A DNA stretch of 64,000 nucleotides from Bacillota bacterium (GTDB lineage Bacteria > Bacillota > Clostridia > DSM-8532). Shown piece after piece: positions 63,292 through 64,000 of this stretch; positions within the stretch are counted from its first letter, which is position 1; every line of letters begins with the position of its first letter. The translations under genes and the position numbers were made by a program. The DNA lies in assembly GCA_023415825.1 (NCBI GenBank), contig JAEZJF010000013.1:310001-374000 (forward strand), given 5' to 3'. The notes beneath the pieces are model-generated. The model was given only the letters and a program-made list of their open reading frames with translations, did not search any database and was not told the origin of the DNA.

Positions 63292-63318
63292 TTTTGCAAT
63301 AGAGGTTGCAAAAGTTTT
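63292..63318 (+). promoter_or_regulatory. Leader hairpin of trpB2
   Basis: TTTTGCAA (63292-63299) and TTGCAAAA (63306-63313) form an 8-bp stem with a 6-nt loop, followed by TTTTT. It looks like a small terminator or attenuator in the 5' leader. No leader peptide with Trp codons is clear. Confidence 0.5.
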
Positions 63319-63373
63319 TATACAAGAACAGATAAGTTGAGAAAAGCTTGGAAGAGATGAGAGGAGAATGTCT

Positions 63374-64000
63374 ATGCGTACAAATCATGTACCCTATCGT
63401 GTCTATTTATCTGAAAACGAGCTGCCCGAAAGCTGGTACAATATTCGGGCCGATCTGCCCGATCTAAGCCCTTATCTGAACCCCCAAACAAAAAAACCTG
63501 TTGCGCCAGACGAGATGCTGGCTATTTTTCCTGAGGAATTAGTTAAGCAGGAAATGTCCAATGAACGTTTCGTTGCTATTCCTGAGGAGGTCAGGGAGCT
63601 TTACCGTTCCTTCCGTCCGTCACCCCTCTGCCGCGCGTATAACCTTGAGAAGCTTTTGGATACGCCTGCCCGTATTTATTATAAATACGAAGGCAATAAC
63701 CCCTCAGGGAGCCATAAACTCAATACTGCCATACCTCAGGCTTATTATAACCACAAAGCAGGTATCAGGCGCCTTTCCACAGAAACTGGCGCGGGTCAAT
63801 GGGGTACAGCTCTTTCAGTTGCAACGCAATTATTTGATATGGAATGTACGGTCTACATGGTCAAGATCAGTTCACTGCAAAAACCGTACAGAAAGCTGCT
63901 CATGGAAACTTATGGGGCGAAAGTCTATCCCAGTCCCAGTAACCTGACTGAGGCCGGTCGTGCTATCCTTGAAAAGGATCCCGGTTCCATGGGAAGCCTT
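63374..64000 (+). CDS. Tryptophan synthase beta-like PLP enzyme TrpB2 (3' end outside window)
   Basis: 209 codons open to the end of the window. The N terminus MRTNHVPYRVYLSENELPESWYNI split over residues 1-24 and the segment NNPSGSHKLNTA (PLP Lys at about 115) fit the TrpB2 type, which is distinct from TrpB1 by its longer N terminus. GAGGAGAATGTCT precedes the ATG. TrpB2 makes tryptophan from indole and serine, often in organisms that also have TrpB1. No trpA lies before it. Confidence 0.9.
   Translation, partial: MRTNHVPYRVYLSENELPESWYNIRADLPDLSPYLNPQTKKPVAPDEMLAIFPEELVKQEMSNERFVAIPEEVRELYRSFRPSPLCRAYNLEKLLDTPARIYYKYEGNNPSGSHKLNTAIPQAYYNHKAGIRRLSTETGAGQWGTALSVATQLFDMECTVYMVKISSLQKPYRKLLMETYGAKVYPSPSNLTEAGRAILEKDPGSMGSL

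Noticed and set aside
1..64000. CRISPR arrays
   Set aside because: No regular repeat-spacer pattern was seen in any intergenic region.

Overview
The window looks like a chromosomal segment of a motile, Gram-positive, probably anaerobic member of the Clostridia (Bacillota). The signs are strong GGAGG-type ribosome sites, ATG/GTG/TTG starts, TATAAT-type promoters, several lipoproteins with a lipobox, a clostridial-type fla/che operon with CheC and CheD, a FapA-like protein, and large LplA/LplB/LplC-type sugar importers. I cannot name the genus.

Layout. (1) 1-13449: the 3' half of a flagellar/chemotaxis operon in tight order: flhA (5' end outside), flhF, flhG, a PilZ brake protein, cheB, cheA, cheW, cheC, cheD, a small membrane protein, the FliA/SigD-type sigma factor, a FapA-like protein and three small late genes. 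(2) 13596-13682: tRNA-Leu(CAA) with its own promoter, at the junction to an accessory region. (3) 14111-29668: first glycan/acid region: a 2-hydroxyacid dehydrogenase; a GH3 hexosaminidase and HAD phosphatase on the minus strand; an importer lipoprotein; an AraC regulator; then an apparent operon of FAD oxidoreductase, two permeases, a GarR-like reductase, a GH2 glycosidase and an LrgAB pair. (4) 29668-33091: a 275-bp inverted-repeat element, an orphan lipoprotein and a MATE pump. (5) 33341-43070: a 2-hydroxyacid dehydrogenase followed by DUF1116, FdrA, a 59-aa protein, an acetokinase-family kinase and DUF2877, then a GHL6-type hydrolase and a GH1 enzyme. (6) 43100-47569: decayed parA/parB remnants and a three-gene WxL/DUF916 surface-protein cluster. 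(7) 47708-59495: a PrpR-like regulator and an apparent acid-sugar operon (PdxA2, DUF1537 kinase, DapA-like aldolase, iron alcohol dehydrogenase, importer lipoprotein, two permeases, FrdA-like flavoprotein). (8) 59630-61949: BlaI/BlaR1-type module plus a membrane protein. (9) 61949-64000: a YmaF protein, a small conserved protein and the start of a TrpB2-type tryptophan synthase.

How the parts may work together. Two importer sets (14-29 kb and 54-59 kb) each have a large lipoprotein, two permeases and a flavoprotein but no ATPase, so both should rely on an ATPase encoded elsewhere. Their enzymes point to oxidised sugars and sugar acids as carbon sources. The strongest candidate for an undescribed system is 33341-39581. 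The three proteins related to the E. coli oxamic transcarbamoylase (FdrA/YlbE/YlbF) sit with an acetate-kinase-like enzyme instead of carbamate kinase, and with a hydroxyacid dehydrogenase instead of allantoin genes. I infer a phosphorolytic acyl- or carbamoyl-transfer route that makes ATP. The dehydrogenase gene at its head shares a 32-bp palindromic promoter element with the dehydrogenase gene at 14111, which suggests one regulator for both loci.
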